A stretch of DNA of 64,000 nt. It comes from Hyphomonas adhaerens MHS-3 (GTDB taxonomy: Bacteria > Pseudomonadota > Alphaproteobacteria > Caulobacterales > Hyphomonadaceae). Shown piece by piece: positions 62,048 to 64,000 of this stretch. The notes beneath the pieces were generated by a model. The model worked only from the letters and a program-made list of their open reading frames with translations, searched no databases and was not told the origin of the DNA. Numbering within the stretch: the stretch's first letter is position 1; every line of letters starts with the position of its first letter. The translations under genes and the position numbers were made by a program. Location of the stretch: NCBI RefSeq assembly GCF_000685235.1, contig NZ_ARYH01000004.1, positions 62,001-126,000 on the forward strand, written 5' to 3'.

Positions 62048-62727
62048 CCAGTACACAGACCCTGCCCGATACCGGACAGCGTGAACGCGCCAAAGAGGAG
62101 CGTCGCCAGAGAATTGTTCGCGCTGCACGGAACCTGATCCGGGAGACTGGCGACACGAATCCATCGATGCGCCTGATCGCGAGCCGTGCAGGCGTTAGTA
62201 TCGCGACCGCCTACAACCTTTTCGGATCGAAACAGGCTGTGGTTCTGGCCGTTCTGGAAGATCAGCAGAATTTCATGGAAAAATTCAGCGGATTGGAAGC
62301 GAAAAATCCGATCGACCTGGTCTTTGCCGCGCACGAGCTCGCAGTCAGCTACTATATCCAGGACCCGGAATTCTATCGACCTTTGTGGCGTGCGCTCCTG
62401 GATTCGAGTGGCAAAAATGACGCCAGTATTGTCCCCCCTGAACGCCAGGCCAAAACGCGCGCAGTATGGCGTACGGTCCTTCTGCGCGCCCAGGAAGAAG
62501 GGTACCTCGACAAAGAGGAGTCTATCGAATGGCTGGAGCGAAGCCTGACCCATAGCGCAACGGGCGCCATGCTTTCATGGGCAACCGGAGCGCTTCCGAC
62601 CGAAGCGCTTTTGCCTTCGGCCGGCTTGGGCTACGCCTACATCCTGAGCGCCGCCGCAACGCCTAAAGGGAAGCCGACCCTCAAAAAGCGTATCGCGGCA
62701 TACAAGAGTTCTCTTCCTTCGTCGTAA
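62044..62727 (+). CDS. TetR-family transcriptional regulator
   Basis: A 227-residue repressor-type regulator. The N-terminal helix-turn-helix is RRQRIVRAARNLIRETGDTNPSMRLIASRAGVSIATAYNLFGSKQAVV; the rest is a helical ligand-binding domain. It is the last gene of the coupled set beginning at 57349 and probably autoregulates it. The ligand is likely a pathway intermediate. Confidence 0.92.
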   Translation: MTSTQTLPDTGQRERAKEERRQRIVRAARNLIRETGDTNPSMRLIASRAGVSIATAYNLFGSKQAVVLAVLEDQQNFMEKFSGLEAKNPIDLVFAAHELAVSYYIQDPEFYRPLWRALLDSSGKNDASIVPPERQAKTRAVWRTVLLRAQEEGYLDKEESIEWLERSLTHSATGAMLSWATGALPTEALLPSAGLGYAYILSAAATPKGKPTLKKRIAAYKSSLPSS

Positions 62728-62955
62728 CGCGGATGAGCGCACCGCCAAGACGAAAGCTTTTCGCAGGGCACTGAAGCGGAGCCCTAGCTTGCAAAGTCTA
62801 AGCAGACGCTCATCAGCCGTGCTTTATTTCGTAAGACCATGGCCAGAGGAAAATCAGGCGAGTGAGGGGTTGAGCATCACGAAAAACCGCCTAATGGAGT
62901 GAGGCGTGGCCTGGGGTGAGGGTCACATGGTCGACCGTTGAGAGACTTGGGGGAC
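62728..62955 (+). other. Intergenic region upstream of the AraC regulator
   Basis: 228 bp with no gene. CGCCT-N9-AGGCG near 62889-62907 forms a short hairpin. No clear terminator after the TetR gene. Confidence 0.4.
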
Positions 62956-63972
62956 ATGACGCACGTCGCCGCGATGTTTGTGAAGAAGATGATCGATCAG
63001 GCGCCTGACACGCTTGATCGAGCCGAACTGTTTGCGAGCACAGGCATAACCGAAGACGACGCATCAGACCCAAACACAGTGGTTCTGGACACCCAATATT
63101 ATTCACTGCTCGAAACGATTGCGGCAGCGGAAGCACCAGACATCGCGTTCCATCTTCGGACTTCCGCAGCAATGAAGTGCGCAGATTTCGGCGCGGTCGG
63201 CCTTGCCTGGAAGTCTGCCCCCAGCCTGCGCCGGTCCTTCCAGCGGATGGACCGGTATGCCCGCGCCTTCAACAAGACAGCCACTTTTCGACTTGTCGTC
63301 AAAGACGGTTTCAGCATGTGGACCCACCAACGGCTGGAGCCAAAAAGGCTGGGCATGTATCTGTCGACCGAAGGAACTCTGGGAACCTATGTTGCGATGT
63401 GCCGGGAAACCACTTTTCCCGAGAACAAGCCTCACGCCGTTCAGTTTCGTCACACCGAACCTGCGGGGTCTCTGGAGGCATTGGAGGCCTATTTCAGATG
63501 TCCGGTGACATTTGGCGCGGAAATCGATGCGATCATTCTACCGGAGGAACGCCTCGACCGGAACAATACCGTAGGGGATGAAAGCATCTGGCGGTTTCTG
63601 ACGACCCATATTGAACAGACTTTGGTCGAAGAAGATCATGAGCAAGCACTGGATCGTCAGGTTATAATCCAGATTGCCAACATGTTGAGCGAAGGCATCC
63701 CGACCTTGTCAGACATTGCCGCAAGCCTGGGGATGAGTGCACGCACCCTGCAGCGCCGTCTCGCCGAAAAAGGATACACATTTCAGTCTCTCGTAGACGA
63801 GGCTCGCCGCCAACTCGCCGAGAAGTTTTTGACCGATACGCGCTACTCCATTGCCCAGGTCGCATTCCTGACCGGATTTTCCGAACAAAGCGCCTTCACG
63901 CGCGCATTCAAACGCTGGGCAGGACAAACGCCAGGCGCATTCCGTGATGGCGCCCACGAAAGCCGGATCTGA
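62956..63972 (+). CDS. AraC-family transcriptional regulator
   Basis: A 338-residue regulator with an N-terminal AraC arabinose-binding-like domain of the OruR/ArgR type (FHLRTSAAMKCADFGAVGLAWKSAPSLRRSFQRM, TFGAEIDAIILPEERLD) and a C-terminal double helix-turn-helix (LSDIAASLGMSARTLQRRLAEKGYTFQSLVDEARRQLAEKFL, YSIAQVAFLTGFSEQSAFTRAFKRWAGQTPGAFR). Start uncertain: ATG at 62956 has GGGGGA upstream; a TTG at 62938 would add six residues. Likely activator of the neighbouring catabolic genes. Confidence 0.9.
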   Translation: MTHVAAMFVKKMIDQAPDTLDRAELFASTGITEDDASDPNTVVLDTQYYSLLETIAAAEAPDIAFHLRTSAAMKCADFGAVGLAWKSAPSLRRSFQRMDRYARAFNKTATFRLVVKDGFSMWTHQRLEPKRLGMYLSTEGTLGTYVAMCRETTFPENKPHAVQFRHTEPAGSLEALEAYFRCPVTFGAEIDAIILPEERLDRNNTVGDESIWRFLTTHIEQTLVEEDHEQALDRQVIIQIANMLSEGIPTLSDIAASLGMSARTLQRRLAEKGYTFQSLVDEARRQLAEKFLTDTRYSIAQVAFLTGFSEQSAFTRAFKRWAGQTPGAFRDGAHESRI

Positions 63973-64000
63973 AGCAGCCCTACCGGTCTTCTCTCCTAAA

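Overview
The window looks like chromosome of an alphaproteobacterium, most likely of the Hyphomonadaceae (Hyphomonas/Henriciella-like). The pointers are high G+C by eye, a chromosomal block of aminotransferase, homoserine dehydrogenase, GlpX and RecJ genes, COX15-type heme A synthase next to a DUF2842 protein, a double cold-shock-domain protein, class I PHA synthases, a CIRCE-controlled groESL operon, and curli-type genes. This is inference from gene content; no rRNA is present. I see no insertion sequence, prophage, CRISPR array or integrase.

Layout. 1-5.3 kb: 3' end of a PRPP synthetase gene, a cupin-like protein, an unusual hydrolase/flavin reductase fusion, the pabB-pabA-pabC operon and tRNA-Glu(UUC). 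5.4-18.5 kb: recJ, glpX, hom and an AlaC-type aminotransferase, interrupted by an oppositely oriented MaoC hydratase gene; then phaC, argC, rplM-rpsI, a lipoprotein, heme A synthase and DUF2842. 18.7-23.1 kb: an operon of a second PHA synthase, a hydratase/phosphotransacetylase fusion and acetate kinase, which could tie polymer synthesis to acetyl-phosphate metabolism. 23.1-30 kb: a two-domain secreted esterase with a 13-unit APPPP linker, a secreted M20 peptidase, a DUF3137 membrane protein and a diguanylate cyclase. 30-35.5 kb: groESL, a fatty acyl-CoA ligase, a thioesterase, a DUF192 protein and a cold-shock protein.

35.7-43.4 kb: a variant curli (functional amyloid) operon on the minus strand, in the order GIN-like protein, csgF, csgG, CsgB-like curlin, giant CsgA-like curlin, lipoprotein, preceded by a LuxR-type regulator. 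It lacks a recognisable csgE, has a 713-residue curlin with about 50 strand motifs, a CsgG with a changed constriction loop, and several strong hairpins between genes. This is the best candidate for a distinctive system.

43.5-50.6 kb: a BCCT transporter, a TonB-dependent receptor followed by a TPR-sulfotransferase, and a MarR regulator. 50.7-64 kb: a catabolic island of SDR, two acyl-CoA dehydrogenases, an enoyl-CoA hydratase, a FadH-type dienoyl-CoA reductase, two small proteins (one LysM-like), an Amidohydro_3 protein, an epoxide-hydrolase-like protein, a FAD oxidoreductase, and TetR and AraC regulators. It probably feeds an unidentified acyl or terpenoid-like substrate into beta-oxidation.
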